Positions 34,938 to 45,973 of a DNA stretch of 64,000 bases are shown here, one piece after another. The number at the start of each line of letters is the position of its first letter. Position 1 is the first letter of the stretch. The notes below the pieces were generated by a model. It was not told the DNA's origin. It was given only the letters and a program-made list of their open reading frames with translations, and did no database searches. Both the position numbers and the translations under genes were made by a program. The stretch is from Brachybacterium sp. UMB0905. GTDB lineage: Bacteria; Actinomycetota; Actinomycetes; Actinomycetales; Dermabacteraceae. Where the stretch lies: assembly GCF_002871795.1 (NCBI RefSeq), contig NZ_PNHL01000009.1:1-64000 (forward strand), read 5' to 3'.

Positions 34938-36037
34938 GGGGTCTCCTTCGCAGAGGCGCCGAGTGCAGCGAGCTGCTCGGCCTGGGGGTGGGTGGTGGGG
35001 ATCGCAAGCAGGACGTCACGGTCGATAGAGGCGTCCACTCGATGCCGGAAGGCACCGTCCGGGCTGATGATGCGCAGGTCGGCGGCGGCGAGGGCGTCTG
35101 TGGCCGCGGCATGCTCGAGGGTGCGGCGGTTGTAGGCCAGCGCCAGCCCGGCGCCGTCGCGCAGCAGCGACCGCCACGTGGGGGCGGCCGCACGCAGCAC
35201 CTCCAGGGGTGAGCGTTGCCAGGCATCGCGGGAGCGAGCTCCGTGCTGCACCCCGTAGGGCAGGTCTGCGACCAGGGCGTCGATGCTGCGGCTCGGCAGC
35301 ACCTTGGACAGGCGGGTGGTGTCGCAGGCCAAAAGGCGCAGCTGCTGGGTGCGTCCGGCCCGATGAGCGGCCTTGTCCTCGGCGAGCTCAGCGTCGACGC
35401 GCACTCCGAGCTGCTCACCATGCACCCTCAGCGCCGTGCTGTTCACGCTGTGCTTGTAGCGGTGCTCGCGCAGCCAGGTGGTCAGGAACGCCCGGTACGC
35501 CTCCACGTCCTTGCGGTCGATGTCCGCGCCGACGGGGCTGAGGCCCAGGCGCAGCGCCCGGTTCAGGGTGGTGCCACGCCCGCATAGCGGGTCCAGCAGC
35601 TCCAGCGTCCCTGCCGCGAGGCGGTCCCGGTGCGCGGACAGAGCGGCCCCGAGATTCACCAGCAGGGCGGTGAACTGCTCGTTGGTCTTGCCGGGGTACT
35701 TGAGGATGGTCTCGAGGTCCGAGGGGTGGCGCAGGGGCGCGGTGGTCGGCAGCGGGCGCAGCAGCGGCCGATCGGGGACCGCAGCATCCTCCTCGACGAT
35801 TTCGAAAAGGCCGTGGGCGCCGGACAGGGTTCCCAGCAGGTGCGCGGTCGCGGGATCTGCCGCGCCCGGGATCTCGAGGGCGGGCATCCCGCCGATCATG
35901 CGCTGCGTGAGCTGCGGGGGCGTTCCGCGGTGGGCGCCGAGCACCCAGTGCGCCTCAGCACGTGCGAGAGCCCCCGCGGCCTGCGCGTACACGCGGTTGG
36001 CCGAGGGGGCTCTCAGCACGAGGGTCGCCACGCTCAT
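34934..36037 (-). CDS. TRM11/UPF0020-like SAM-dependent nucleic-acid methyltransferase
   Basis: A 367-residue predicted methyltransferase. The C-terminal half carries the SAM motif LLDPLCGRGTTLNRAL and the catalytic ADLPYGVQHG (the D/N-PP-Y type used by N-methylases of RNA or DNA). The N-terminal ~120 residues may be the substrate-binding domain. It is embedded between infB and rbfA with a four-base overlap to rbfA, so an rRNA or tRNA target is plausible. This gene is not standard in the infB-rbfA operon of most bacteria. Confidence 0.85.
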   Translation of the reverse strand: MSVATLVLRAPSANRVYAQAAGALARAEAHWVLGAHRGTPPQLTQRMIGGMPALEIPGAADPATAHLLGTLSGAHGLFEIVEEDAAVPDRPLLRPLPTTAPLRHPSDLETILKYPGKTNEQFTALLVNLGAALSAHRDRLAAGTLELLDPLCGRGTTLNRALRLGLSPVGADIDRKDVEAYRAFLTTWLREHRYKHSVNSTALRVHGEQLGVRVDAELAEDKAAHRAGRTQQLRLLACDTTRLSKVLPSRSIDALVADLPYGVQHGARSRDAWQRSPLEVLRAAAPTWRSLLRDGAGLALAYNRRTLEHAAATDALAAADLRIISPDGAFRHRVDASIDRDVLLAIPTTHPQAEQLAALGASAKETP

Positions 36038-36097
36038 CCGGGACTCCTCCCCCGCTCACCCGGGCGGCAGGGCCGGGCGGGCCCTGCCGCGACGGGG

Positions 36098-38935
36098 TCA
36101 GTCGCGGGGCTTCTCCTGCATCTCGTAGGTGGTGATGAGGTCATCGACCTGCAGGTCGTTGAATGACCCGAGGTTGATACCGCACTCGTAGCCCTCGCGG
36201 ACCTCGGTGACATCATCCTTGTAGCGGCGCAGGCCCGAGATCTCGAGGTTCTCGGTGATGACCACGCCATTTCGGGTGATGCGCGCCTTGGCACCGCGCT
36301 TGATGAGGCCGCTGCGCACGATGGAGCCGGCGATGTTGCCGAACTTGGAGGAGCGGAAGATCTCGCGGATCTCCGCCGAGCCCAGCTCGACCTCCTCGAA
36401 CTCCGGCTTGAGCATGCCCTTGAGGGCCTGCTCGACCTCGTCGATGGCGTTGTAGATGACCGAGTAGTACTTGATCTCCACGCCCTCGCGGTCGGCGTAC
36501 TCCGCGTTCAGGCCCTCGGCCCGCACGTTGTAGCCGATGATCACGGCGTCTGAGGCGACAGCGAGGTTGATGTTGTTCATCGTGATAGCGCCGACGCCGC
36601 GGTCGATGATCCGCAGGTCCACGCCCTCGCCCACCTCGATGCCCAGCAGGGCCTCCTCGAGGGCTTCGACCGCGCCGGCGGCGTCGCCCTTGAGGATGAG
36701 GTTGAGGGTCTCGACCTTGCCCTCGGCCATGTGCTTGTTGATGTCCTCGAGGCTGATGCGCTTGCGCACCTTCGACAGGGACGCGGCACGCTGCGCGGCC
36801 TCACGCTTCTCCGCGATCTGGCGGGCGGTGCGCTCATCCTGGGCCACCAGGAAGGAGTCACCGGCCCCGGGCACGGAGGTCAGACCCAGCACCTGCACCG
36901 GACGGGACGGGCCCGCCTCGGTGACGTTCTCGCCGTTCTCGTCGAGCATCGCGCGCACACGGCCGTGGCCGATACCGCACACGATCGCATCGCCGACCTT
37001 GAGGGTGCCCTGCTGGACCAGCACCGTGGCCACGGGGCCGCGACCGCGGTCCAGGTTCGCCTCGATCGCGACGCCGCGGGCGTCCTTATCGGGGTTGGCC
37101 TGCAGCTCCAGGGCGGCGTCCGCGGTCAGCAGCACCGCCTCGAGCAGGTCGTCGATGTTCTGGTTCTCGCGGGCGGAGACGTCCACGAACATGGTGTCGC
37201 CGCCGTACTCCTCGGCGATCAGGTTGTACTCGGTCAGCTGCTGGCGGATCTTCTGCGGATTCGCCTCGGGCTTATCGATCTTGTTGACCGCGACCACGAT
37301 CGGCACATCGGCCGCCTGGGCGTGGTTGAGCGCCTCGATGGTCTGCGGCATCACGCCGTCATCCGCGGCGACCACGAGGATCGCGATGTCGGTGACCTTC
37401 GCACCACGCGCGCGCATGGCGGTGAAGGCCTCGTGACCGGGGGTGTCGATGAACGTGATGGCACGCTCATCGCCCTCGTGGTCGACCTGCACCTGGTAGG
37501 CGCCGATGTGCTGGGTGATGCCGCCGGCCTCGCCCGCCCCGACCTTGGTCTGGCGGATGGTGTCCAGCAGGCGGGTCTTGCCGTGGTCGACGTGGCCCAT
37601 GACGGTGACCACTGGGGGCCGCGGCTCGCGGTCCTCGTCGTCCTCCTCGGCCAGCTCCGCATCCAGATCGATGTCGAACTGCTCGAGCAGCTCCCGCTCC
37701 TCGTCCTCCGGGGAGACAATCTCGATCTTGTAGCCCAGCTCGCTGCCCAGCAGCTCGAAGGTGTCCTCATCCAGGGACTGCGTGGCCGTAGCCATCTCAC
37801 CCATCGCGAACAGCACCGTGATGAGCGAAGCCGGGTTGACGTCGATGCGATCGGCGAAGTCCGTCAGGGTCGCACCGCGGCGCAGGCGGATCTTGGTGTT
37901 GCCGTCACCGCGCGGGACCTGCACGCCACCCGGTGCGGGTGCCTGCATCTGCTCGAATTCCTGGCGCTTGGCGCGCTTCGACTTGCGCGAGCGTGCCGGC
38001 TTGCCGCCACGACCGAAGGCGCCCTGGGTGCTGCCGCGACCGCCGCGACCGCGCGGCGGACCACCACCGGGACGGCCAGGGCCGCCACCGGGACGTCCAC
38101 CGCGACCGCGACCGCCACCGTCGGGCTTGGCATCGGCCAGGCCGCCGTGGGAGTGCTTGCGCATGATGCCCGGCGTGGGCATGCCCGGGCGCGAGCCGCC
38201 ACCGGGACGGGGACCACCGCCGGGACGGGGCGCGCCACCGGGGCGCGGAGCACCCGGACGCGGGGCACCGCCACGCGTGCCGCCGGCGTCACCGTCGGGA
38301 CGGGCCGGACGCTGCCCGGGACGAGGCATGCCCTGCGAGCTGGCGAAGGGGTTGTTGCCCGGGCGCGGACCGCCGGGGCGCTGACCGGGCTTGCGGGCAC
38401 CGGGGCGGGGCATGCCCTGCGAGCTGGCGAAGGGGTTGTTGCCGGGGCGCGCACCGCCGGACCGCGGCGAGGGGCGCTCACCGCCGGGCTTGGGAGCGGC
38501 GGGGCGGCCGGTTCCCTCGGGCTTCGCGGCGGCCTGGGGCTTCTGCCCCGGTTTCGGCGTGCTCGGCGCGCCGGGCTTCTGCGGGGCGGGCTTGGCGGGG
38601 CCGGGGGGGGGGGCGGCGGGCTTCTTCTCCACAGCGCCCTTGTCGGCGCTCTTCTTGGAGCTTGCGCTCTGCGCGGCGGCCTTCGCCGGGGAGGGCTTCG
38701 CCCCGGGCTTGGGGGCGCCGGATGTCTTGCCGGGGGTCGCCTTCGCGCTGTCCTTCGGCGCGGCATCGTCACCGCCCTTGGCGGGCAGCTCGGCGCGCAG
38801 GCGGCGGGCGACGGGGGCCTCGACGGTCGAGGAGGCGGATCGGACGAACTCGCCCATGTCCTGCAGCTTCTGCAGCACGACCTTGCTCGGGTGTCCGAGC
38901 TCCTTGGCGAGCTCGTGGACGCGGACCTTAGCCAC
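36098..38935 (-). CDS. infB: Translation initiation factor IF-2
   Basis: GTPase that places initiator tRNA on the ribosome, 945 residues. An N-terminal IF2-N motif ([22 protein letters not shown]) precedes a Lys/Pro/Gly/Arg-rich region to about residue 320. A second IF2-N segment ([20 protein letters not shown]) leads to the G domain: [28 protein letters not shown]. The GTG at 38935 has AGGAGA six bases upstream. The basic linker contains a 28-residue duplication and an 11-base G run, both listed separately. The reading frame is intact. Confidence 0.98.
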   Translation of the reverse strand: MAKVRVHELAKELGHPSKVVLQKLQDMGEFVRSASSTVEAPVARRLRAELPAKGGDDAAPKDSAKATPGKTSGAPKPGAKPSPAKAAAQSASSKKSADKGAVEKKPAAPPPGPAKPAPQKPGAPSTPKPGQKPQAAAKPEGTGRPAAPKPGGERPSPRSGGARPGNNPFASSQGMPRPGARKPGQRPGGPRPGNNPFASSQGMPRPGQRPARPDGDAGGTRGGAPRPGAPRPGGAPRPGGGPRPGGGSRPGMPTPGIMRKHSHGGLADAKPDGGGRGRGGRPGGGPGRPGGGPPRGRGGRGSTQGAFGRGGKPARSRKSKRAKRQEFEQMQAPAPGGVQVPRGDGNTKIRLRRGATLTDFADRIDVNPASLITVLFAMGEMATATQSLDEDTFELLGSELGYKIEIVSPEDEERELLEQFDIDLDAELAEEDDEDREPRPPVVTVMGHVDHGKTRLLDTIRQTKVGAGEAGGITQHIGAYQVQVDHEGDERAITFIDTPGHEAFTAMRARGAKVTDIAILVVAADDGVMPQTIEALNHAQAADVPIVVAVNKIDKPEANPQKIRQQLTEYNLIAEEYGGDTMFVDVSARENQNIDDLLEAVLLTADAALELQANPDKDARGVAIEANLDRGRGPVATVLVQQGTLKVGDAIVCGIGHGRVRAMLDENGENVTEAGPSRPVQVLGLTSVPGAGDSFLVAQDERTARQIAEKREAAQRAASLSKVRKRISLEDINKHMAEGKVETLNLILKGDAAGAVEALEEALLGIEVGEGVDLRIIDRGVGAITMNNINLAVASDAVIIGYNVRAEGLNAEYADREGVEIKYYSVIYNAIDEVEQALKGMLKPEFEEVELGSAEIREIFRSSKFGNIAGSIVRSGLIKRGAKARITRNGVVITENLEISGLRRYKDDVTEVREGYECGINLGSFNDLQVDDLITTYEMQEKPRD
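38326..38444. repeat. 84-bp in-frame duplication inside infB
   Basis: A 35-bp block occurs at 38326-38360 and again at 38410-38444, identical over that length and 84 bp apart. It encodes two copies of [15 protein letters not shown] in the disordered linker. Such linker repeats expand and contract without harming IF-2 and are not a separate element. Confidence 0.85.
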
Positions 38936-39008
38936 TGTTCTCCTGTCTCGGTCCGGCCGACAGAAGGGCGCGGACCACTAGTTCCTGAGGGTGCTCATGA
39001 GTGAGTAC

Positions 39009-39338
39009 TCATCGGATGTCCATGGGTTCTTCTACCTGTTCCACGGTGGGGTGGGAGCGGAAGTCCTCGAGGTCCCGGGCCAGGAGCCCGGTGTCGACCG
39101 CGCCGCGATAGGACCGGGCGAGGCCGCCTCGCCGCAGGGCGAGGTCGAGGCATGCTGCGTCGGGATGGAGCCACGCCCCGCGGCCGGGGGCCGACCGGGT
39201 GGGGTCGAGGCGGACGCGCGGCGCACCGTCCCCGGGAGCGGACTCCCGGACCAGGCGCAGCAGCTGATCGCGCGGGGCCACCTGGCGGCAGCCCACGCAT
39301 GTGCGCTCGGGACGATGGGCGGTGCGGCGTGATGCCAC
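39009..39338 (-). CDS. ylxR: YlxR/DUF448 RNA-binding-like protein
   Basis: A 109-residue protein with the YlxR signature ERTCVGCRQVAPRDQLLRLVR and GRGAWLHPDAACLDLALRRGGLARSY. YlxR is nucleoid-associated or RNase-P-related in other bacteria; its role here is not proved. It lies between nusA and infB, the conserved position. Its stop is about 70 bp before the infB start. Confidence 0.93.
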   Translation of the reverse strand: MASRRTAHRPERTCVGCRQVAPRDQLLRLVRESAPGDGAPRVRLDPTRSAPGRGAWLHPDAACLDLALRRGGLARSYRGAVDTGLLARDLEDFRSHPTVEQVEEPMDIR

Positions 39339-39485
39339 GCGACCTCCTCCGTTCCGGGCGCACCCGCCGAGCAGGGCTCCAGACCGCGGTGCGATCTGCG
39401 GCTCAGCTCGACGAACAGCCTCCCCAGTGTAGCGGACCGGACCTCTCCTGGCCGCAGTGGGGAGGTGTGGGCCACACCGGGCCGG

Positions 39486-40493
39486 TCAGTTCTGCTCCGG
39501 TACCTCGGATTCCTCGGCGCCGGGGATCGGGGCGCCCTCGGCACGGATATCGATCTTCCAGCCGGTGAGCTTCGCGGCCAGGCGGGCGTTCTGTCCGTCC
39601 TTGCCGATGGCCAGCGACAGCTGATCCTGGGGGACGATCGCGCGCACCGCCCGGCCGACTTCGTCGATGACGGTGACGGAGGTGACCTTCGCGGGAGACA
39701 GCGCCCCGCCGACGTAGGTGGCCGGGTCCTCAGCGAAGTCGACGATGTCGATCTTCTCGCCGCCCAGCTCGTTCATCACGGCGCGCACGCGCGCGCCCAT
39801 CGGCCCGATGCACGCGCCCTTGGCGTTGATGCCGGGGGCGGTGGCGCGCACGGCCATCTTGGTGCGATGCCCGGCCTCTCGCGCGAGGCCCGCGATCTCC
39901 ACGGTCCCGTCGGCCACCTCCGGCACCTCGAGAGCGAACAGGCACCGCACGAGGCTCGGGTGGGAACGGGAGAGGGTGATCTGCGGGCCCTTGGGGCCGC
40001 GGCGCGCCTCGGTGACGAAAGCGCGCAGGCGTCGACCATGCGAGTAGTCCTCGCCGGGCACCCGCTCATGCGGCGGCAGCACCGCTTCGACCTCGCCGAG
40101 GTCCACGAGCACCATCCGCGGGTCGCGGCCCTGTTGGATGATGCCGGAGACGATATCGCCCTCGCGATCGGCGTACTCCCCCAGCACCGCCTCATCCTCC
40201 AGGTCACGGATGCGCTGGAAGATGACCTGGCGGGCGGTGGAGGCGGCCACGCGGCCGAAGTTCTCAGGGGTGTCGTCCCATTCCTCGATCACCGTGCCGT
40301 CGGCGTCGAGCTCGCGGGCGATCACAGCGACCTCCCCGGTGGTCTCGTCGATCAGCACCTCGGAGTCACGCACCGGGTGGTCGGTGTGCAGGTAGGCGGC
40401 GTGCAGGGCGGAGCGGATTGCCTCCAGCAGCACGGGCAGGCGAATATCCCGCTCCTGCTCGAGAGCACGCAGGGCTCCCATGTCGATATCCAT
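39486..40493 (-). CDS. nusA: Transcription termination/antitermination factor NusA
   Basis: RNA-polymerase-associated factor of 335 residues. N-terminal domain ([26 protein letters not shown]), S1 domain ([22 protein letters not shown]), then KH1 ([37 protein letters not shown]) and KH2 ([30 protein letters not shown]). It lacks the C-terminal acidic repeats of E. coli NusA, as usual in Gram-positives. The ATG at 40493 is one base from the rimP stop and has AAGGAGAG seven bases upstream. Confidence 0.97.
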   Translation of the reverse strand: MDIDMGALRALEQERDIRLPVLLEAIRSALHAAYLHTDHPVRDSEVLIDETTGEVAVIARELDADGTVIEEWDDTPENFGRVAASTARQVIFQRIRDLEDEAVLGEYADREGDIVSGIIQQGRDPRMVLVDLGEVEAVLPPHERVPGEDYSHGRRLRAFVTEARRGPKGPQITLSRSHPSLVRCLFALEVPEVADGTVEIAGLAREAGHRTKMAVRATAPGINAKGACIGPMGARVRAVMNELGGEKIDIVDFAEDPATYVGGALSPAKVTSVTVIDEVGRAVRAIVPQDQLSLAIGKDGQNARLAAKLTGWKIDIRAEGAPIPGAEESEVPEQN

Positions 40494-40494
40494 C

Positions 40495-41184
40495 TCAGCT
40501 CTCCTTCGGGGCGTCGGCCGCAGGCCGCGCAGCATGGTTCTGGGGATCCGCAGCGTAGTTCTGGGGATCCGCGGCGTGGTTCTGGGGCTCCTCAGCCAGG
40601 TTCCGGGCGCTCTCAGCAGGATCGGTCGCGGCCGCCGCGGCCAGCAGCTCGGCAAGATCCGCCGGGGGATCCAGCTCAGCTTCGATGTGGGCGCTAACCA
40701 CCTCGGCGAGCGGTAGCGTGAGGTGTTCGGGAGTGCCGACGGGCCGTTTGCGGGGGCGTCCGCGCTCATCGCGGCCGGGCTCCTGGCGCAGCTGCAGCAC
40801 CTCGTCCTCGAGCGCCAGCAGGCGGGCACGGTAGGCGGTGCCATCGGCCGCGGTCAGAGTCAGCAAGCGGCCGCGGGCGCGCTGGAAGTGGTGCGGGGCG
40901 CGCAGCGGGCGGTCCAGGCCCGGAGTGGTCAGCTCGAGCAGCACCGGGCTGGGCCCCAGCAGGGCGTCATCGGTGTCCACCAGCTCGGAGAGCTCCCGGG
41001 AGGCCTCGGCGACGGTGTCCAGGTCCGCGCTGCCCAGCTGGTCCGGGGGCAGATCCACGATGAGGCGCAGCAGGGGCAGGCCACCGCTGCGGCGCTGCTC
41101 GATGTCCTCCAGCACCAGGCCGTGGCGGGCGAGCACCTCCTGGGCCCGCTGCTGCAGGATGGTCCGATCGCCGGGAGCGCTCAT
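40495..41184 (-). CDS. rimP: Ribosome maturation factor RimP
   Basis: 30S assembly factor of 229 residues. The family core is visible: [37 protein letters not shown], and [26 protein letters not shown]. The ATG at 41184 has GGAGGAGGAG upstream. The C-terminal ~40 residues form a non-conserved tail with three 7-residue repeats of the (D/E)PQN(H/Y)AA type. It heads the rimP-nusA-ylxR-infB operon. Confidence 0.94.
   Translation of the reverse strand: MSAPGDRTILQQRAQEVLARHGLVLEDIEQRRSGGLPLLRLIVDLPPDQLGSADLDTVAEASRELSELVDTDDALLGPSPVLLELTTPGLDRPLRAPHHFQRARGRLLTLTAADGTAYRARLLALEDEVLQLRQEPGRDERGRPRKRPVGTPEHLTLPLAEVVSAHIEAELDPPADLAELLAAAAATDPAESARNLAEEPQNHAADPQNYAADPQNHAARPAADAPKES
40533..40595. repeat. 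Three tandem 21-bp repeats at the rimP 3' end
   Basis: Units at 40533-40553, 40554-40574 and 40575-40595 share GTTCTGGGGATCC-like cores and encode three (D/E)PQNxAA heptads in frame. They lie outside the conserved RimP fold. Confidence 0.85.
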
Positions 41185-41323
41185 GCTGCTCTCCTCCTCC
41201 TGCCATATGGGTGCTGGTGCCGCAGTCGCCTGCGCAGCCCGGGGCGAGCCCGGGCTCGGATCCAGGATAGACGTCACGGCGCGCGGGCGCCGCTCAACCC
41301 GCGGTCGATGCGAGAATCATCCC

Positions 41324-42406
41324 GTGCCGCTCCCGATCCACTCCTCCCCTGCCGCGCCCGCGCCCCGGCTCGCGCGGCGCGACCTGCTGCGGGCGGGATT
41401 GCTGGGCGGGGCGGGAGCGCTGCTGCTGCCGGCCTGCGGGCCCGTCGAGCTGGGGCAGCCGGCGACGTACACCCCTCCGCCGCCGGGCATCGATGACCTG
41501 TACCGGCTGGATCTGCTCAGCCAGCTCGAGCGGGTGATCGCGGGAGCCGATGCGCTGGCCGAGGCCGGGGATGGCCGGGATCCGGCGCGCGCGGCGATCG
41601 TCACCACGCTCACCCAGACGCTGCCGGTGCAGCGCCGCTCCCTGCTCACCGGGGCGGAGCTCGAGAAGGAGATCGAAGCCCAGGAGGATCCCGAGCCCGG
41701 GCAGACCCCGCCTGCGCCGCCGATGGACGTGCCCGCGGACGCTGCCGAGCAGCGGGCGGCGCTGCTCGCACTGCGGAAGCTGTGCACGCAGGCTGCGCGG
41801 CAGGTCTCCGGCTCACTCGCCCGGCCCATCTCCGCGATCGGGGCGCATATCGCCTGGGCGACAGTGCGGCTGAGCAGCGCCTTCGAGCTCGAGAAGGTAC
41901 CCGCTCCCCCAGCGGCGGAGGACATCGTGCCGGTGCGCGATGTGCCAGCCACCGATCCGCCGTCGATCGGCGCCGCCTCCGATCTGCAGGATTCGCTCGC
42001 CTCCGCACAGGAGGCGGAGTGGCGCGCCGGGTATCTGCGGGAGGCGCTCGCAGCCCGCAGCGAAGGACGGGAACGCTCCGCCCAGGAAAAGCTGGTGGAG
42101 GTCCATCGGGGCCGCGCCGCGGGCCTGGGGGACATCGCCGAGGCCGCCGGGGCGCCCGTGATCAGCCGCCGGGCTGTCTACCCGGTGCCCGGCGGTGTGC
42201 TCGATGAGCAGCTGGCCGGGCGTCTGCCGATGCTGCTGACCCAGCAGCTGCTGATCGAGCACCTCGCGGTGGTGGGGGCGGCCCCGTTCGAGGATCGTCC
42301 GCTGTCGCTCTCAGCGGCGCTCACCGAGGCGCACCGCCTGGCCGCCTGGCGCGATGACCTCACGGCCCTGCCGGGCATCGAGGTGGAGCCGCCGCCGAGC
42401 CTGTGA
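41324..42406 (+). CDS. DUF4439 lipoprotein with twin-arginine-like signal
   Basis: A 360-residue secreted lipoprotein. The leader has RRDLLRAGLLGGAGALLLPAC, which combines a twin-arginine start and a lipobox (LLPAC). The C-terminal ~130 residues (AEWRAGYLREALAARSEG, LLTQQLLIEHLAVVGAAPF) match the ferritin-like DUF4439 domain often found next to rimP or proS in actinobacteria. The GTG at 41324 is the only start near the signal peptide. It is transcribed divergently from rimP. Confidence 0.83.
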   Translation: MPLPIHSSPAAPAPRLARRDLLRAGLLGGAGALLLPACGPVELGQPATYTPPPPGIDDLYRLDLLSQLERVIAGADALAEAGDGRDPARAAIVTTLTQTLPVQRRSLLTGAELEKEIEAQEDPEPGQTPPAPPMDVPADAAEQRAALLALRKLCTQAARQVSGSLARPISAIGAHIAWATVRLSSAFELEKVPAPPAAEDIVPVRDVPATDPPSIGAASDLQDSLASAQEAEWRAGYLREALAARSEGRERSAQEKLVEVHRGRAAGLGDIAEAAGAPVISRRAVYPVPGGVLDEQLAGRLPMLLTQQLLIEHLAVVGAAPFEDRPLSLSAALTEAHRLAAWRDDLTALPGIEVEPPPSL

Positions 42407-42478
42407 GCCCGGCAGCTGCGTGGGGCGACAGCTGCGTGCGTCGGCAGCCCCAGCCCGGCGACCCTGCGCGGGCGCCTC

Positions 42479-44263
42479 TCAGGCGCCGCGCACCTCGGCG
42501 AGCACCCTCTGCACAACCTCCTGCGGGCTCACCTCAGTGACCGTGCCGCTCGCCCGGTCGCGCACCTCCACGACCCCGTCGGCCAGTCCGCGGCCGACGA
42601 CGACGGCGGTGGGCATGCCCAGCAGCTCTGCGTCCTTGAACTTCACGCCCGGGGAGACCTTGGGGCGGTCGTCGTAGATGACCTCGAGCCCGGCAGCCTC
42701 GAGCTCTCCGGCGATCCGCTCGGCCTCGTCGAACACGGCGGAGTCCTTGCCGGTGGCGACGATATGCACATCGGCCGGGGCGACCGCGCGCGGCCAGGCC
42801 AGGCCCTTCTCATCGTGGTATTTCTCCGCGATTGCGGCGACCGCGCGGGTGACGCCGATGCCGTAGGAGCCCATGGTCACCACCACGGACTTGCCGTTCT
42901 CGTCGAGCACAGTCAGCCCCAGGGCCTCGGCGTACTTGCGACCCAGCTGGAAGATGTGCCCCATCTCCATGCCGCGGGTCAGGCGCAGCGGGCCCGAGCC
43001 GTCGGGCGCCGGGTCGCCATCACGCACTTCCGCGGCCTCGATGGTGCCGTCGGCCGTGAAGTCGCGGCCGTACACGAGGTCGTAGGCGTGCTTGTCCTTC
43101 TCCCCGGCGCCGGCCACCCAGCGGGTGCCGGGCACCACGCGCGGGTCCACGAGGTAGCGGATGCCGGCGGGGGCATCGGCCCCCAGTCCCTCGGGGCCGA
43201 TGTAGCCCTTCTTCAGCACCGGGGTGCGCGCGAAGTCCTCATCGCTGAAGGGGGCGACCCCCGCCGGTGCCACCGCTGCCTCGAGGCGCTTCATATCCAC
43301 CTCGCGGTCGCCAGGAATCGCGATGACCAGCGGCTCGGTGCTGCCATCGGGGTGGGTGAGCAGGTACACGAGGTGCTTGAGCATCTCGAAGCGGGTCCAG
43401 GTGCCGTCCTCGGTGACCGGTCCCTGGCCAGGGAAGGCCTGGTTGGAGAAGTCGGTGAGCGCCGCGATGGTGGAGGCGCCTGGCGTGTCCTCGATGTGCA
43501 TCGCGGGCAGCTGCGCGATCACCGCCTCGTCGAGTGCCGCGGGGGCGGGGGTGGTGACGGCCTCGACGTTCGCGGCGTAGCCGCCGTCGGAGATGACGAA
43601 GGTGTCCTCCCCCACCTCGGTGGGGTGCAGGAACTCCTCGGAGCGGGAGCCGCCCATGGCCCCGGCATCGGCCTGGCAGATCACGGTGTCCAGACCCAGA
43701 CGCTCGAAGGTGCGCTGGTAGGCGAGACGCTGCTTCTCGTAGGAGGCGTCCAGACCCGCATCGGTGACGTCGAAGGAGTAGGCGTCCTTCATGACGAACT
43801 CGCGCACGCGCAGCAGGCCGCCGCGGGGGCGGGCCTCATCGCGGTACTTGGTTTGGATCTGGTAGAGCATCGCCGGCAGGTCCTTGTACGAGGAGTACAG
43901 GTCCTTCACCAGCAGGGTGAACATCTCCTCGTGGGTGGGGGCCAGCAGGTAGTCGTCCTCCCGGCGGTCCTGGAGGCGGAACAGATTCGGGCCGTAGTCC
44001 TCCCAGCGGCCGGTCGCCTCGTAGGGGGCGCGGGGCTGCAGGGCGGACAGCAGGATCTCGTTGCCGCCGATCGCGTCCTGCTCCTCGCGGACGATCTGCT
44101 CGACCTTGCGCATGACCCTCAGACCCAGCGGCAGCCAGCTGTACACCCCGGCGGCGCTGCGGCGGATATAGCCGGCACGGACCAGAAGCTTGTGGCTGGC
44201 GACCTCGGCGTCGGCGGGGTCCTCCCGCAGGGTGCGGATGAACGCGGAGGACAGACGGATCAT
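42479..44263 (-). CDS. proS: Prolyl-tRNA synthetase
   Basis: Class II aminoacyl-tRNA synthetase of 594 residues, bacterial type with an inserted editing domain (about 225-380). Motif 1 is in the [23 protein letters not shown] region, motif 2 in [25 protein letters not shown], and motif 3 in [16 protein letters not shown]. The anticodon-binding domain ends the protein. It lies just downstream of the metal ABC operon on the same strand; the 31-bp gap suggests some read-through. Confidence 0.98.
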   Translation of the reverse strand: MIRLSSAFIRTLREDPADAEVASHKLLVRAGYIRRSAAGVYSWLPLGLRVMRKVEQIVREEQDAIGGNEILLSALQPRAPYEATGRWEDYGPNLFRLQDRREDDYLLAPTHEEMFTLLVKDLYSSYKDLPAMLYQIQTKYRDEARPRGGLLRVREFVMKDAYSFDVTDAGLDASYEKQRLAYQRTFERLGLDTVICQADAGAMGGSRSEEFLHPTEVGEDTFVISDGGYAANVEAVTTPAPAALDEAVIAQLPAMHIEDTPGASTIAALTDFSNQAFPGQGPVTEDGTWTRFEMLKHLVYLLTHPDGSTEPLVIAIPGDREVDMKRLEAAVAPAGVAPFSDEDFARTPVLKKGYIGPEGLGADAPAGIRYLVDPRVVPGTRWVAGAGEKDKHAYDLVYGRDFTADGTIEAAEVRDGDPAPDGSGPLRLTRGMEMGHIFQLGRKYAEALGLTVLDENGKSVVVTMGSYGIGVTRAVAAIAEKYHDEKGLAWPRAVAPADVHIVATGKDSAVFDEAERIAGELEAAGLEVIYDDRPKVSPGVKFKDAELLGMPTAVVVGRGLADGVVEVRDRASGTVTEVSPQEVVQRVLAEVRGA

Positions 44264-44294
44264 GGGGCGGGCCTTTCGCTGACGGGGGCAGCGC

Positions 44295-45236
44295 TCATGC
44301 TAGCGGAGCAGCCGGAGCCGACGCGGCCTCCGCCGCCGCTGTGCCCGGCGCCTGCGCGGCGCGCTGCGGGCGGGCGCGGCGCCGCCGCTGCAGCAGCGGA
44401 CGCAGCATCCCGTGGCGCGGCCCGGCCACCGCGGCGATCGCGAACACGGCCGTGGCCACCAGCACGATCGTGCCGCCCGTGGGCAGGTCGATCGCCCACG
44501 ACAGGTACAGGCCCACCACGGCGCTCGCGGCGCCGAGCCCAGCGGCGAGCACCATCATCGGCACGAGACGGTCGGTGAGCATGCGCGCCGCGGCCGCCGG
44601 GGTGACCAGCAGCGCGAGCACGAGCACATTGCCGATCGTCTGGATGCTCATGACGACCGCGAGGGTCACCAGCACGTACAGCGCGATGTCGAGCAGCAGC
44701 ACCGGCAGTCCCAGGGCGCGGGCGGTCTCGCGGTCCAGTGAGACAGCGACCAGCTGCGGGTGCAGGACGGTGAGCACCGCGAGCACGAGCGCCGCGAACA
44801 CGGCTGAGGACAGCACCGCCGAGTCCGGGATGCCGGTGATCGAGCCGAACAAGAAAGACTCGAGCGAGCCGGTGTATCCCGGGGAGCGGGAGATGATGAC
44901 GATGCCCAGCGCGAAGGCCGCCACGAAGAACACGCCGATCACGCTGTCCTCCCCGAGCCGACGGATCTGGCTGACCACGGCGATGAGGATCGCCGTGAGC
45001 GTCCCGGCGAGGATCCCGCCCAGCACGAGCGAGCCCTGCAACACGAAGGCGAGCGCGATCCCGGGGAACACGGCGTGGGTGACCGCATCACCGATGAACG
45101 TCATGCCGCGCAGGATCACGTGGCAGCCCACCGCGCCGCACACCACCGCCGCGAGCAGCGAGACGATCAGCGCTTTGGGCAGGAAGGACAGCAGGGGGTT
45201 GGTCAGGTCGGACAGGAAGTCCAGCGGGGTCAGCAC
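44295..45236 (-). CDS. Anchored-repeat-type metal ABC transporter, permease
   Basis: A 313-residue permease of the ZnuB/MntB (ABC-3) family with about eight to nine membrane segments ([85 protein letters not shown]). A basic Ala-rich tail follows. It belongs to the actinobacterial five-gene anchored-repeat transporter set and overlaps the ATPase gene by seven bases. Zinc is the likely cargo from family and a Zur-like site upstream of the operon; manganese cannot be excluded. Confidence 0.92.
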   Translation of the reverse strand: MLTPLDFLSDLTNPLLSFLPKALIVSLLAAVVCGAVGCHVILRGMTFIGDAVTHAVFPGIALAFVLQGSLVLGGILAGTLTAILIAVVSQIRRLGEDSVIGVFFVAAFALGIVIISRSPGYTGSLESFLFGSITGIPDSAVLSSAVFAALVLAVLTVLHPQLVAVSLDRETARALGLPVLLLDIALYVLVTLAVVMSIQTIGNVLVLALLVTPAAAARMLTDRLVPMMVLAAGLGAASAVVGLYLSWAIDLPTGGTIVLVATAVFAIAAVAGPRHGMLRPLLQRRRRARPQRAAQAPGTAAAEAASAPAAPLA

Positions 45237-45973
45237 GTCGGCTCCTTCGAACGGGTGGCCAGCCCCAGCTGGGCCAGCAGCGGGCTGGTGGCGCTGACCT
45301 CGAAAGCGCGCATCCAGGTTTGCTCGTCGCGCAGGCGGTCCGGGGCGTCGGAGGCGATCACTGTGCGGTTCAGCAGGGTGACCTGGTCGCTCGTGACCAT
45401 CGCATGGGTCAGGTCGTGGCTGGTCATCAGCAGGGCCGTGCCCTCGGCCGCGAGATCGGTGAACAGGGCGGTCAGCAGCTCCTGGGTGGGCATGTCCAGG
45501 CCGGTGAAAGGCTCATCGAGCAGCAGCACCGCCGGGTCGAGGGCGAGGGCCCGCGCGATCATCACGCGCTGCCGCTGCCCGCCGGACATCTCGCCGATCG
45601 GCCGGTTCCGCAACTCCGCCATCCGCACCCGCCGCAGGGCGCGCGCCACGGCGCGGTGGTGCTCCACGCGGGGGCGGCGGAAGAAGCCGATCTGCCCCAC
45701 GAGCCCGGTCATCACCACCTGCTCGGCGGTGATCGGGAAGTCCCAGGCCACATCGTGCCGCTGCGGGACGTAGCCGATCTGGCCGCCGTGCTCGATGCTC
45801 CCGCTGCTGATCCGCACCAGTCCCTGGATGGCGCGCAGCAGCGTGGTCTTCCCGGCGCCGTTGGGGCCCAGCAGCGCATGCACGAGCCCGGGGCGGACCG
45901 TGAGATCCACGCCGGTCAGCACGGGCCGCCCACCCAGGGAGACCCGCAGGTCACGCACGGACAGGGCGGTCAC
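45230..45973 (-). CDS. Anchored-repeat-type metal ABC transporter, ATP-binding subunit
   Basis: A 247-residue ATPase with Walker A LLGPNGAGKTTLL, Q-loop GYVPQRHDVAWDFP, signature MSGGQRQRVMIARALA, Walker B VLLLDEPFTGLD and H-loop MTSHDLTHAM. The PQR/FP Q-loop form is typical of zinc/manganese importers. The GTG start at 45973 overlaps the previous gene stop (GTGA), and its end overlaps the permease gene. Confidence 0.94.
   Translation of the reverse strand: MTALSVRDLRVSLGGRPVLTGVDLTVRPGLVHALLGPNGAGKTTLLRAIQGLVRISSGSIEHGGQIGYVPQRHDVAWDFPITAEQVVMTGLVGQIGFFRRPRVEHHRAVARALRRVRMAELRNRPIGEMSGGQRQRVMIARALALDPAVLLLDEPFTGLDMPTQELLTALFTDLAAEGTALLMTSHDLTHAMVTSDQVTLLNRTVIASDAPDRLRDEQTWMRAFEVSATSPLLAQLGLATRSKEPTC

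Noticed and set aside
34528..35421. 297-codon minus-strand frame overlapping rbfA and the TRM11-like gene
   Set aside because: Another frame of the two real genes; Arg/Pro-rich without motifs.
38326..38444. Regularly spaced repeats in infB as a possible CRISPR-like array
   Set aside because: Only two copies, in frame, coding for a disordered linker; no cas genes.
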